Assembly: GCA_964496505.1 (NCBI GenBank)
Contig: CAZBZV010000010.1
Location: forward strand, 1-64,000
From: JAABVY01 sp964496505
Lineage (GTDB): Bacteria > Zixibacteria > MSB-5A5 > JAABVY01
Reading direction: 5' to 3'
DNA: 64,000 nt
A program made the translations under genes and the position numbers. This document shows positions 51,649 through 59,983 of the stretch, piece after piece; the first letter of the stretch is position 1; each line of letters starts with the position of its first letter. The notes beneath the pieces are model-generated. The model saw only the letters and a program-made list of their open reading frames with translations, did not search any database and had not been told where the DNA came from.

Positions 51649-52217
51649 TCCAGGTAATCCTTCAGCTCTTTTTTGAGTCTGGCTCGGGCCCTAAACAGAC
51701 GCGACATCACTGTCCCGACTTCAATCTTGAGCGAGGCGGCGATTTCCTCATAGCTCATATCTTCATACGTTCTAAGTATAAACACCGTTTTGAATTCCTC
51801 GGGAAGATTATCCACAGCCTTTGTGATCTGTTTTCCCAGATCTCCCGCGGTCATCTGTTCATGCGGATTGGAGGCTGTCTTCTTGTCTTCCAGGATATCA
51901 TCGGGAATCGAATCCTCCAGCGACATTTCGCGCTTTTTTCTCTTCAGATAGTTTATCGATAAATTCGATACGATCGCAAAAATCCAGCTTTTGAAGCTTT
52001 TGCCTTCGATGAATGAATCCAGCGCCTGGTAGGCTTTCACGAAGCTTTCCTGCGCCAGCTCATCGGCCGTATCATGATCCCTGACAAACCTGTAGGCCAG
52101 ATAGTAAACCGGTTTGCTGAAATGCCTTACAAGCTCGCCAAAGGCGTTCTTATCACCTCGCTTTGCCTTCGAGATCAGTTTTTTTTCGTCGAGCTTAGCT
52201 TTTTTCTGTTCAGCCAT
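51645..52217 (-). CDS. ECF sigma factor (sigma-70 family)
   Basis: A 190-residue sigma factor with region 2 ('FGELVRHFSKPVYYLAYRFVRD', 'DTADELAQESFVKAYQALDSF', 'SFKSWIFAIVSNLSINYLKRKKR') and region 4 ('LPEEFKTVFILRTYEDMSYEEIAASLKIEVGTVMSRLFRARARLKKEL'); no region 1 or 3. It directs polymerase to a small regulon, in tandem with the membrane protein downstream that likely holds it inactive. The ORF starts at an ATG whose -10-like TATTGT lies only 4 bases upstream. The regulon is unknown; envelope stress is the common case. Confidence 0.88.
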   Translation of the reverse strand: MAEQKKAKLDEKKLISKAKRGDKNAFGELVRHFSKPVYYLAYRFVRDHDTADELAQESFVKAYQALDSFIEGKSFKSWIFAIVSNLSINYLKRKKREMSLEDSIPDDILEDKKTASNPHEQMTAGDLGKQITKAVDNLPEEFKTVFILRTYEDMSYEEIAASLKIEVGTVMSRLFRARARLKKELKDYLE

Positions 52218-52238
52218 CTATACAATACAAATGAATTA

Positions 52239-53261
52239 TTATTCCTGCAAATCTGCAATTTTTGAGACAAGATTCTCCAGAATGAATGCGGGTGTCATTC
52301 TTTCATAACGCGACTGGTATTCGGCCTCGAAAATATACTTCATGGTCAGCTTCAGCGTACTTCCCTCGAAATTGTCAATCTGTTCACGGCATTTCTGCAC
52401 AAAAAACGGTTTCACGCCCACACGGGAGGCGATCATATTGTTGTTTTTCAACTCTTTAAGCGAATCGATCATAATCAGGTAATTGAAATGCCTGGTAATC
52501 GGGCCGAGGATCGCGGGCAGAGCCTCACCGCTTTCCAGAAGACGACTAAGGCGGTTTAAGGCTTTTTCTTTGTTTTTTCTACCTAACGCATCAGTCAGCT
52601 CAAAAATCGAAAAAACAGCAGAACGAGAACCGTAATTGCGGATATCTTCCAGTGAAATCGTGCTTCCCGGCTCAAAGTTCAACGATAATTTGTCAACTTC
52701 TTCGGAGATAGTGCTATACGAGAATCCCGCGAAATCGACCAGCAGATCGAGCGCTCTGGGATCGATTTGCAGGCTGTATTTTCCGAGTTGCCGTTTTACC
52801 CAGAATTTTGCCGAATTCTGCGTCAGGGGCAAAAAGCTGATCCAGGTTGTTTTGGATGTAACATATTTGAAATACTTCTGGCGCATATCAATATTTCCCC
52901 GATGGAAGAGCACCAGATGATTCCCCGGAGGAAGCTGTGGAAAGAATTTCAGCAGGATTTCCTTGTCGTCTTTATTGAATTTCTGGGCCTCATTTACGAT
53001 CAAAAGCTTGCTTCCGCCAAAAAGAGAATATTCAAGGGCGGTATTGGCAAGATCACCCGCCTTGCCCGGTTTGGCGGTAATCCGCTCGACATTGGCATTT
53101 TCCGGATTGCTCTTGTAAAGACATCGTTTTAAGGTATTAACGAATTCGATCTGGAGGTAATCCTCGTCCCCATCAATAAAGTACACGGGGGCGAACTTTC
53201 CCTTCTCGATCTGACTAATAACGTCGGAAAATTTCAGCGATGATTTTTTACTCTTTGCCAT
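52239..53261 (-). CDS. holA: DNA polymerase III delta subunit
   Basis: A 340-residue clamp-loader subunit that opens the beta clamp. Family motifs are 'VYFIDGDEDYLQIEFVN', 'SLFGGSKLLIVNEA', 'HLVLFHRGN' and 'VFSIFELTDALGRKNKEKALNRLSRLLESGEALPAILGPITRHF', with the C-terminal collar domain. Length matches HolA (343 in E. coli). An essential replication gene. Transcription is predicted to start at the ATG (53268-53296). The ECF sigma gene starts 20 bases after its stop. Confidence 0.92.
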   Translation of the reverse strand: MAKSKKSSLKFSDVISQIEKGKFAPVYFIDGDEDYLQIEFVNTLKRCLYKSNPENANVERITAKPGKAGDLANTALEYSLFGGSKLLIVNEAQKFNKDDKEILLKFFPQLPPGNHLVLFHRGNIDMRQKYFKYVTSKTTWISFLPLTQNSAKFWVKRQLGKYSLQIDPRALDLLVDFAGFSYSTISEEVDKLSLNFEPGSTISLEDIRNYGSRSAVFSIFELTDALGRKNKEKALNRLSRLLESGEALPAILGPITRHFNYLIMIDSLKELKNNNMIASRVGVKPFFVQKCREQIDNFEGSTLKLTMKYIFEAEYQSRYERMTPAFILENLVSKIADLQE

Positions 53262-53267
53262 GGCAGT

Positions 53268-53296
53268 AAATTAGGCTCAGGGCAAGTGCAAGTCAA
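53268..53296 (-). promoter_or_regulatory. Promoter of holA, predicted leaderless
   Basis: TTGACT (53296-53291), 17-base spacer, TAATTT (53273-53268) on the minus strand, then 6 bases and the ATG at 53261. The -10 is weak, but the spacing is identical to the other leaderless candidates and no ribosome site is present. Confidence 0.5.
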
Positions 53297-53324
53297 TCTT
53301 TTATTAAATAAGTTTGGAGCAAAT

Positions 53325-53350
53325 AAAAAAGGCAGCCATTGCTGGCTACC
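53325..53350 (-). terminator. Terminator after the RNase H-like gene
   Basis: Minus strand ggtagcca pairs with tggctgcc (8 bp with one G-T), 4-base loop, then TTTTTT. It lies 27 bases after the stop at 53377. Confidence 0.85.
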
Positions 53351-53376
53351 TTCGGACAGGGAGGGTATGGTTACGA

Positions 53377-53763
53377 TTAGGCGTTAGCTATCCCTAAAGC
53401 CTGTATAGCGGGGTTGTCTGTAACAGGGATGAGATTCAGGCTGTAGGGTATTTTTTTCTGCATCAAGAGAGCCATGTTTCTGAAGGGTTCCAAATCCTTG
53501 GAGCAGTACATTCTTTTATTGACCTGGTTAACCAGGGTGAAGCTGTCTGAATAAATTTCCAGCGTCTTATTCTTGAAAAGCTGGGGATTGATTTCCACGA
53601 ATTCCAGGAGGGCCAGGAGCGCGGCGTATTCGACCTCTTTATCTGTTCCTTTGAATGCTGCCCTGAATACAATTCCGTGATCCGGTACTGTGAATGAAAT
53701 CAATGCGTTCTTGCCGTCTTCGGATGCCTTGTCTCGTGTAAAACTGGTGAAAAAGCACTCCAT
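53377..53763 (-). CDS. Small RNase H-fold protein, possibly non-catalytic
   Basis: A 128-residue protein. The ATG at 53763 has AGGAGG 7 bases upstream; an extension to 53907 has none. 'KEVEYAALLALLEFVEINP', 'LEIYSDSFTLVNQVNKRMYC' and the following helix match the RNase HI/RVT-type fold: Glu in the first helix and Asp in the 'SDS' strand are the second and third active acids. The first-strand Asp (as in YTDGS) is absent, where the chain reads 'FTSFTRDKASEDG', and the C-terminal Asp is at 'PVTDNP', in a place that only loosely fits. It may bind rather than cut RNA-DNA. Its own terminator follows. Confidence 0.6.
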   Translation of the reverse strand: MECFFTSFTRDKASEDGKNALISFTVPDHGIVFRAAFKGTDKEVEYAALLALLEFVEINPQLFKNKTLEIYSDSFTLVNQVNKRMYCSKDLEPFRNMALLMQKKIPYSLNLIPVTDNPAIQALGIANA

Positions 53764-54016
53764 AAATTCCCTCCTAATCGAAAATTCCCTTCGTAAACCG
53801 ATCAGATAAAAAGCAAAGAATATGCCGCCCCGAGCATGCGAAAAAAGGAACGTAACCTGTTGGCTGTTCAAGATTTGCACAGAGGGGTTAATATATTGTC
53901 CGGGCATCTCTTAGGCTTTTTGCGAGAACTGTAGAGAGTAATAATGGAATTTGAGATTCAATATAACTGCAAAGGATGGTTATGAAATCCGATTCACACT
54001 TTTTGCAGAGTATGCA

Positions 54017-55186
54017 TTAAACTTTCTCAAATGGGTCAAACAGTTTCTTATATTCGGCCATCGCAAAGCGGTCGGTCATGCCGGCGATGTAATCAGCAAT
54101 CGTTAGCGCCTTATTATCGTTTCTGGCGCGTTTGGCATATTTGGGAGGAAGCTGGCCGGGATTGTCGAAATAGGCCTCGAAAAGCCCGGTAAGGATTCGA
54201 CGGGATTTATCGGTCATTCGAATTAACCGCCAATGACGGTACATCTTCTCGAACAGGAATTTCTTTAGCTCCAGGTTCTTTTTCCTCAATTCATCCGAAA
54301 ACTTAAACATCTTCCCGGGCGCTTTGCGGACATCATCAAGGGTCTCTATTTTATTCTCATCAAGATTCTTCACAGTGGTATCCAGAAGATCTGAGACCTC
54401 GCGATTTATCAAGAGACGTATAACATGATACTGCCGTTTGGAACTCGAGAGATCGGGCAGCTCTTTTTCCGATTTCTGGTACACTTCTGCAAAAAGTTCG
54501 ACAGTCATCAACTCGTCCAGATGAATCACACCCGACCAGATGCCGTCATCGACATCATGGCAGTTATATGCTATCTCATCGGCTAAGTCTACAAGCTGCG
54601 CCTCAAGCGTGGGATTTTCATTCGGATTGAAAGCGTCTATTTCAGCCAGATCATAGTCGGTTTCGTGCTTAACAATACCCTCACGAACTTCGTAACTCAG
54701 GTTCAGTCCGGGAAAACCGGGATATCTTCGTTCGATCAGGTCGACCACACGCAATGACTGGCGGTTGTGGTTGAATCCAAGGCCGGCATGTTTTTGCATT
54801 AGCGAATCAAGTATATCCTCGCCGGCATGCCCGAAGGGTGTATGCCCGAGGTCGTGCGCCAATGCTATCGCCTCGGCAATATCCTCGTTCAGTTTCAGGG
54901 CGCGGGCAATCGTGCGTGAAATTTGGGAGACCTCCAATGTGTGGGTCAGCCTCGTACGGTAATGGTCGCCCTCATGATTTACAAAGACCTGGGTTTTGTA
55001 TTCCAGCCGACGGAAGGCGGCGGAATGGATTATCCTGTCGCGGTCACGCTGAAAGCATGTGCGGTAGGGGTGTTCCAGTTCGGGATGCTGCCGTCCCAGC
55101 GATTTTTTGCTATGTGCGGCATAGGGCGCGAGGGTTTCCTCCTCCACCCTTTCGATATTTTCGCGAGTGTTCAGTCGTTCGATCAT
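54017..55186 (-). CDS. dgt: dGTP triphosphohydrolase-like (HD domain)
   Basis: A 389-residue HD-domain phosphohydrolase of the dGTPase family, removing triphosphate from dNTPs. Signature 'RDRDRIIHSAAFRRLEYKTQVF' and 'RTRLTHTLEVSQISRTIA', then metal motif 'ALAHDLGHTPFGHAGE' and the dNTP region 'LVDLADEIAYNCHDVDDG'. Length matches the short bacterial form. The ATG is preceded by six C and a TAAATT, with no ribosome site. Nucleotide specificity is not readable. Confidence 0.92.
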   Translation of the reverse strand: MIERLNTRENIERVEEETLAPYAAHSKKSLGRQHPELEHPYRTCFQRDRDRIIHSAAFRRLEYKTQVFVNHEGDHYRTRLTHTLEVSQISRTIARALKLNEDIAEAIALAHDLGHTPFGHAGEDILDSLMQKHAGLGFNHNRQSLRVVDLIERRYPGFPGLNLSYEVREGIVKHETDYDLAEIDAFNPNENPTLEAQLVDLADEIAYNCHDVDDGIWSGVIHLDELMTVELFAEVYQKSEKELPDLSSSKRQYHVIRLLINREVSDLLDTTVKNLDENKIETLDDVRKAPGKMFKFSDELRKKNLELKKFLFEKMYRHWRLIRMTDKSRRILTGLFEAYFDNPGQLPPKYAKRARNDNKALTIADYIAGMTDRFAMAEYKKLFDPFEKV

Positions 55187-55192
55187 GGGGGG

Positions 55193-55198
55193 AATTTA
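55193..55198 (-). promoter_or_regulatory. Possible -10 box of dgt
   Basis: Minus strand TAAATT (55198-55193), then CCCCCC and the ATG at 55186. A C-run in place of a ribosome site and the 6-base distance suggest a leaderless message. No convincing -35 at 16-18 bases (CTTTTG), so it is weak. Confidence 0.35.
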
Positions 55199-55227
55199 AT
55201 AAAAAAAACCGAAAGACAAAAGGGTTT

Positions 55228-56040
55228 CTATAGATTTACCGCAAATCCAAATGAATGTGTCTCACCCAGATTGCTGTGGCGGTTGATGGCGTAGTCGATC
55301 CGAAACTGCTTCCATTTTATGCCGAATCCGCCCGAGGGCAGTGTTGGATTTGTGATCAGTCCCAGCCTGACAAATAGTATCTCTTCCAATCTGATCTCCT
55401 GTCCGAAATGATAGCGCCTGATATCACCCTCACCGCTCAGCTCGAGATTCAATACCAGATAATCAAGATTGCGGAGACATAGCCCCAAACGGTATTCGAT
55501 ATCGGTTTTATCCTCGCTTTCCACCAGACGGGGCCGGTTGAGATTGGATAATGAGGCATGCAAAACTATATCATCAAACTGAGATGCCATTCCGAGTGAG
55601 ATGGAATTCATGCTGAGGTCGTTAAAGTCTTCGGCAAAAGATATTCGGTAATGCTCCCATCTGACTCCCATTGTCAGATACTTATAGATATCTTTTGAGA
55701 ATGCCAGCGCAAAACGGTTTTCGGTCATGATATCCGGATTGCCGAAATTGGAATAGGCAAAGCCGGTATGCACAAAGCCAAAGTCATGAGCTATTGCCAG
55801 ATTTATCTGATCCAGTTCCGAGAGACCGTAGAGCATATTATAATCGAAGGCAACCGAGGTCCGCTTCACAAAGTCAAGCAAAGCCGGATTGGCATACAAA
55901 ACCGCGGCATTGTTGTCACGTCCGAGGCAGGTATTTCCCAGAGCGCCCTGCTGAGGGCAAACCGAATTGAACAAACATCCGGCAAAGATATTCTGCGTCA
56001 GAATTAATAACAGGCAAAATGTAAGCGCTACCCGTTTCAT
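55228..56040 (-). CDS. Outer membrane barrel protein, PorV/PorQ-like
   Basis: A 270-residue secreted protein. The ATG at 56040 overlaps the stop of the lamin-tail gene (ATGA) and opens a signal peptide ending NIFA-GC. Next 'QQGALGNTCLGRDNNAAVLYANPALL' is the kind of opening found in PorV and related barrels (gly-rich segment, then 'NPA'). Strands alternate and end with 'HSFGFAVNL'. It belongs to a three-gene unit with the lamin-tail and a 541-residue barrel protein, suggesting a shared surface complex. Confidence 0.62.
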   Translation of the reverse strand: MKRVALTFCLLLILTQNIFAGCLFNSVCPQQGALGNTCLGRDNNAAVLYANPALLDFVKRTSVAFDYNMLYGLSELDQINLAIAHDFGFVHTGFAYSNFGNPDIMTENRFALAFSKDIYKYLTMGVRWEHYRISFAEDFNDLSMNSISLGMASQFDDIVLHASLSNLNRPRLVESEDKTDIEYRLGLCLRNLDYLVLNLELSGEGDIRRYHFGQEIRLEEILFVRLGLITNPTLPSGGFGIKWKQFRIDYAINRHSNLGETHSFGFAVNL

Positions 56041-56867
56041 TGCTTCACCACCCCGAAGACATATTTCTCCGAATAATCGCATGCGCCGCTCAGGTGCGCC
56101 TGAAGGATGTACATTCCCACCTCAAGAAAGCCGCCGTCCGATTTGCGGCCGTCGTAAGTGTACTCACCGGAGGCAAGCATCTGCTCATCAAAAATCGTGG
56201 CCAGCTTCCGTCCTTCGAGAGAGTAGACATCAAGAGTCAGATAGCACTCCCTCGGCATTTCAATATCGATCCTCAGATACTCGTGCTCACATCCGCATCC
56301 GGGATAAATCAACTTGCTTACGAGATTTAATTCAAAATCGGAGGGGAATCCACCATGAACCGAGTTAACCCTTCCCGGTGTCGAGCCGGAAATATCCAGG
56401 GAGGGATGCCAGTTGGCGCTGTCCCATCCGGGCGAATCGAGTGATACCCGTTCCCATGATATATTGTCTCCATTGCCAGAATTATACTCCACTGAATCGG
56501 CACTCATGCTGTCCGGTGTAAGAAGCAGAATCAGGTCACCGGAATTATTCAAAGCACGCCACGAGGATACTTCGAATAGACCGCCTTCAAAATCGATATA
56601 ATATGTCCGGAATGCATCCTCATCCTGACAGAGTACAAAATAGCTTTGCGGTTCAATGCTAATGCTGTCGATTTCCGAGCATCCCACCAGATCGCATAGC
56701 GACCATCCGGAAAGATTGACCGGATCATCCGAAAAGTTATAGACTTCAACCCACTCCGATTCAAGCGGATTATCCGGATCGGCCATAAACTCTGTGATCA
56801 GAATCTGGCCGCAAAGGCCTTCTGAAAATATTAGCAGTATTACAAATGCAATCACTAAGGTGCGCAT
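56037..56867 (-). CDS. Lamin-tail domain protein with C-terminal FlgD-like module
   Basis: A 276-residue secreted protein. Signal peptide (1-19), LTD fold ('ILITEFMADPDNPLESEWVEVYNFSDDPVNLSGWSLCD'), a second Ig-like part and a C-terminal unit with 'YLTLDVYSLEGRKLATI' and 'SGEYTYDGRKSDGGFLEVGMYILQAHL', which echoes the type A sorting domain. Cys pairs (CGC) lie in the middle. LTD proteins are found in many secreted cell-surface proteins of FCB bacteria. It is coupled to the barrel gene downstream, and follows the upstream barrel gene by a single base. Confidence 0.75.
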   Translation of the reverse strand: MRTLVIAFVILLIFSEGLCGQILITEFMADPDNPLESEWVEVYNFSDDPVNLSGWSLCDLVGCSEIDSISIEPQSYFVLCQDEDAFRTYYIDFEGGLFEVSSWRALNNSGDLILLLTPDSMSADSVEYNSGNGDNISWERVSLDSPGWDSANWHPSLDISGSTPGRVNSVHGGFPSDFELNLVSKLIYPGCGCEHEYLRIDIEMPRECYLTLDVYSLEGRKLATIFDEQMLASGEYTYDGRKSDGGFLEVGMYILQAHLSGACDYSEKYVFGVVKQ

Positions 56868-56868
56868 G

Positions 56869-58494
56869 CTACCCGGTCAATAATGTTACCAGCAGATTGA
56901 ATCGTGCCGAATCAATCAGGTTATACTTCTCTCCTTCTCTGCTGTCCATTACCGCTCGAAGATAGATGTGATCTCCGAATTGAATATTTTCGCTCAGGTA
57001 TAAAAGCCAGTACCCGGGCGAACCGTCAGTCATATCATAATCAATCCGGCTGAATTTGACAATAGAATTTATCTTATCCGCAATCGGAAATATCCCCTTC
57101 AGCTCGGCGCGAATGTAATCACGCCTGCCGTAAGAATAATACACCCGCTTCAACTCACCCGAAAGCCGCAGCCTGTTTTTAAGCGATCCTCGATAAAAGA
57201 TATCCATCCTGAGATGCTGGCGATGGCCATAATCTCCGCCTATGTTATCATCACCCCAGAGATATGTTAACTCTGTCTCGAATTGCTTTGACAGTTTAAA
57301 CCGCTCGGAAATCTTCATCCTGAATTTCTCTTCCTTGCCGGCATCGCTCCAGTAATTTGCGGAGATAGACGTCTGATGTTTTCCAAAGATATAGTATGAC
57401 GATCTGGCCCAGACGCCCCATTCGCCATTCTGGCGGGAGGCATATTTCAGACCGGTATTTTCAATCTCAATCGTTTTGTAATCTGAATTTGCGCGTCCAG
57501 AGCCGTAAGGATTAATATACCCGAGCGGATAATTCCAGCCTGCAATCGACATCTGCCCTTTCTCGAATTTGCGCTTGAGATCAAAACAGTATGCGATATA
57601 TCTACCGTTGCTTTGAGATATCTCAGATTCGAAATCATATTCTCCCCATTTATATTCAAAAGCCGCGCCGAGAATCAGGTCGGAATAAGCTGTGCCGTTC
57701 TCGAAGTTCTGTATTTCAAAATAGCTGCCTATAAAACCTGCGTTTAGATTTTTATATCGATACTCTGTTCCAAGGGCGGCCATCCTCCCGCGTGCATTAT
57801 CCGATCTGTCATAGGAAAGCATGGCTACAGGCGATAAACTGGATTTATATTGCAGGCGAATGCCATTGAATTTTCCAAGCTGCGGGAAAAGCGCGGATTT
57901 ATAGGGTAAGTCCTCTCTTCCAAGAAAATCGGAATGATATCCCAGACTGATTCCCATACCCCAGCCCGGGTTAAAATTGCCTGCTTCACAATTCAACCTG
58001 TTGTGGTCAAAGCGAATATATCTTTTGCGGAAATAGTAATCCTCGCCGGATATATCTTTCTCCATTTGCAGGTAATAAACAAAATCTCCTGTATATTTTC
58101 CCGAGAGTGTAATTAGCTGCCGTCGGGATTTATCCTGATCGAGGTCATGATAGATTCGGTAGGAAAAGGCGGATTCCAGTTTCTGAAGCAGCCCCCCGGC
58201 ATTGGGTTTGTCTATGCTCAAATCGTGAAGCTCAAGATCATCAAGGCTGTCACCCAGAATCTCGAGCTCCGGGTACTGCCTGATGATAGCATCCAGAAGG
58301 CGCTCATCCTCACGCACCGCCGGATACGGAATGGCGGAGAAAAACTCGTCAAGAAGCCTGTACTGCTCTTCATCAATCTGGCCCGACTGGAAAAGGTAAT
58401 CCAGTTCGGACTGCGAGTCGAGAAGATACGTATTTATCAATGCCGGTTTCGCGACAGATGTGATGAGGAGCAGAAATAAGAGAACCAGTCTCAG
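56869..58494 (-). CDS. Outer membrane barrel protein with helical N-terminus, probable CTG start
   Basis: A 541-residue protein if translation begins at a CTG (58494). In this frame CTG is followed by a classic signal peptide (L-L-F-L-L-L-I-T-S-V-A, cut before KPA) and sits 6 bases after GGGGGG. The in-frame codons before it are a TGA and an AAT. The next usual start is a TTG at 58440, which would lose the whole signal peptide. After residue 25 come helical repeats ('SELDYLFQSGQIDEEQYRLLDEFF') that look like helix-hairpin-helix motifs, then a barrel of about 400 residues with 'GGDYGHRQHLRMDIFY'. Function unknown. Confidence 0.68.
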   Translation of the reverse strand: MRLVLLFLLLITSVAKPALINTYLLDSQSELDYLFQSGQIDEEQYRLLDEFFSAIPYPAVREDERLLDAIIRQYPELEILGDSLDDLELHDLSIDKPNAGGLLQKLESAFSYRIYHDLDQDKSRRQLITLSGKYTGDFVYYLQMEKDISGEDYYFRKRYIRFDHNRLNCEAGNFNPGWGMGISLGYHSDFLGREDLPYKSALFPQLGKFNGIRLQYKSSLSPVAMLSYDRSDNARGRMAALGTEYRYKNLNAGFIGSYFEIQNFENGTAYSDLILGAAFEYKWGEYDFESEISQSNGRYIAYCFDLKRKFEKGQMSIAGWNYPLGYINPYGSGRANSDYKTIEIENTGLKYASRQNGEWGVWARSSYYIFGKHQTSISANYWSDAGKEEKFRMKISERFKLSKQFETELTYLWGDDNIGGDYGHRQHLRMDIFYRGSLKNRLRLSGELKRVYYSYGRRDYIRAELKGIFPIADKINSIVKFSRIDYDMTDGSPGYWLLYLSENIQFGDHIYLRAVMDSREGEKYNLIDSARFNLLVTLLTG

Positions 58495-58507
58495 ATTTCA
58501 CCCCCCG

Positions 58508-59983
58508 TTAGCTTAAACCGTACTCCTTTAACTTACGATACAGCGTCCTCTCACCAATTCCAAGATATTGCGCGGCCAGTTTTCTATTCGATGAGGCCGC
58601 CTCGAGCGCCCTTTCAATCATTTCCTTTTCCATCTCCTGCAGGGTCTGTACCTGCGGAGTAACCTCCATCCCCTCATCGCGGGTATTCGCACTCCCAACC
58701 GGAGCCTCCCGATGATTCGCCGACTTAACCAGAAGGTCTTTCATCTCAGCCACTTCCCGTGCCAGGCTCAGCAGTGCACGGTAAATCATCTCGAAATCCG
58801 CCTGCTCGCCGCTCTTGCCGGTCACCACAGGCAAAGAGCGGTTCTGGCGCGCGGCCTTACGGATGAATTCTTCCACATCATAGGAGGTAATCCGCTTATC
58901 GCGGGACAAATAGGATGTGGAATGGATAAAATTTTTCAACTCCCGCACATTCCCGGGCCAACTATAACGTTCCAGAAGCGTGACAGCATCGGAATCGATT
59001 CTAATTTCTCCCAGATCGGGCTTGAGTTCCTGAAGGAAATAAACAGCCAGAGGGTGAACGTCCTCGGGACGGTTTCGCAACGGCTCGGTATTTATCTGAA
59101 TCACCGACAGGCGGTAGTAAAGATCGTTTCTGAACTTGCCCTCATCCACAAGGTCTTTCAGATATTTGTTGGTTGCACAAATTACACGGACATCGACCCT
59201 GATCTGCTCATTGCCGCCCACCCTGAAAAAGGTCTTCTGTTCCAACACACGCAGAAGCCGTGCCTGCAGGTCGAGTTTGAAATCACCTATCTCATCCAGA
59301 AATATACTTCCACCGGAGGCAGTCTCGAAATAACCGGCACGCTGTTTATCTGCACCGGTAAAGGCGCCTTTCTCATGGCCAAAAAGCTCACTTTCCATAA
59401 CCGATTCGGATATAGCGGCGACATTGACCGATATAAAAGGCTTGCCGCTCCTGGCCGAATTGGCATGAATCGCCTGCGCCAGGATTTCCTTGCCGGTGCC
59501 CGACTCACCGGTAACCAGAACAGTGGCATCGGTGGGAGATATCTGCTTTAGAACCGAGGCCATGCGCTTGTGATGTGCCGAGCGTCCGATAATTCCACAG
59601 TTATTCAGAATATTTTTGAGCTCAACATTTTCAAGCATCTTCTCCCGCAGATTATTAGAAGAATAATCAGGCGGGTAAGCTCCGGAAAGATTCCATGCGC
59701 TGAGATCATCATAGATGTTGTTCCCCTCAGGAAGAAAGATCAGGTATAATTCACTTAATGGAGATTCTCGGGATAATTTCGATACAATCGGATGGGCATT
59801 CTGGCTGATGATCTCCCAGTCCAGAAGGATAAAATCAGGATTGCGGCTTTCCAGATTATTCAAAAGCAGGTCGAGCTGCTCGAAGACGACGACATTGTAG
59901 CCTTCCGGCCAGAGATCACGGTCGCGCCATTCGAAAATCTCAGGCCGCTGGGACAAAATCCATATTGAAAAACCATTATCCAT
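58508..59983 (-). CDS. Sigma-54-dependent transcriptional activator (NtrC family)
   Basis: A 491-residue enhancer-binding protein. N-terminal receiver-like domain of unusual form ('LESRNPDFILLDWEI' gives the phospho-Asp, but the acidic pair is not obvious), AAA+ domain with Walker A 'GESGTGKE', the sigma-54 loop 'GAFTGA' and Walker B 'IFLDEIGD', and a C-terminal Fis helix-turn-helix ('NRKLAAQYLGIGERTLYRKL'). The ATG at 59983 overlaps the rnr stop by 8 bases; a longer frame adds a basic string inside rnr and is rejected. It activates genes with sigma-54 promoters; target unknown. The barrel operon follows. Confidence 0.9.
   Translation of the reverse strand: MDNGFSIWILSQRPEIFEWRDRDLWPEGYNVVVFEQLDLLLNNLESRNPDFILLDWEIISQNAHPIVSKLSRESPLSELYLIFLPEGNNIYDDLSAWNLSGAYPPDYSSNNLREKMLENVELKNILNNCGIIGRSAHHKRMASVLKQISPTDATVLVTGESGTGKEILAQAIHANSARSGKPFISVNVAAISESVMESELFGHEKGAFTGADKQRAGYFETASGGSIFLDEIGDFKLDLQARLLRVLEQKTFFRVGGNEQIRVDVRVICATNKYLKDLVDEGKFRNDLYYRLSVIQINTEPLRNRPEDVHPLAVYFLQELKPDLGEIRIDSDAVTLLERYSWPGNVRELKNFIHSTSYLSRDKRITSYDVEEFIRKAARQNRSLPVVTGKSGEQADFEMIYRALLSLAREVAEMKDLLVKSANHREAPVGSANTRDEGMEVTPQVQTLQEMEKEMIERALEAASSNRKLAAQYLGIGERTLYRKLKEYGLS

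Noticed and set aside
58712..59551. 279-codon plus-strand frame
   Set aside because: Antisense to the AAA+ domain of the sigma-54 activator.
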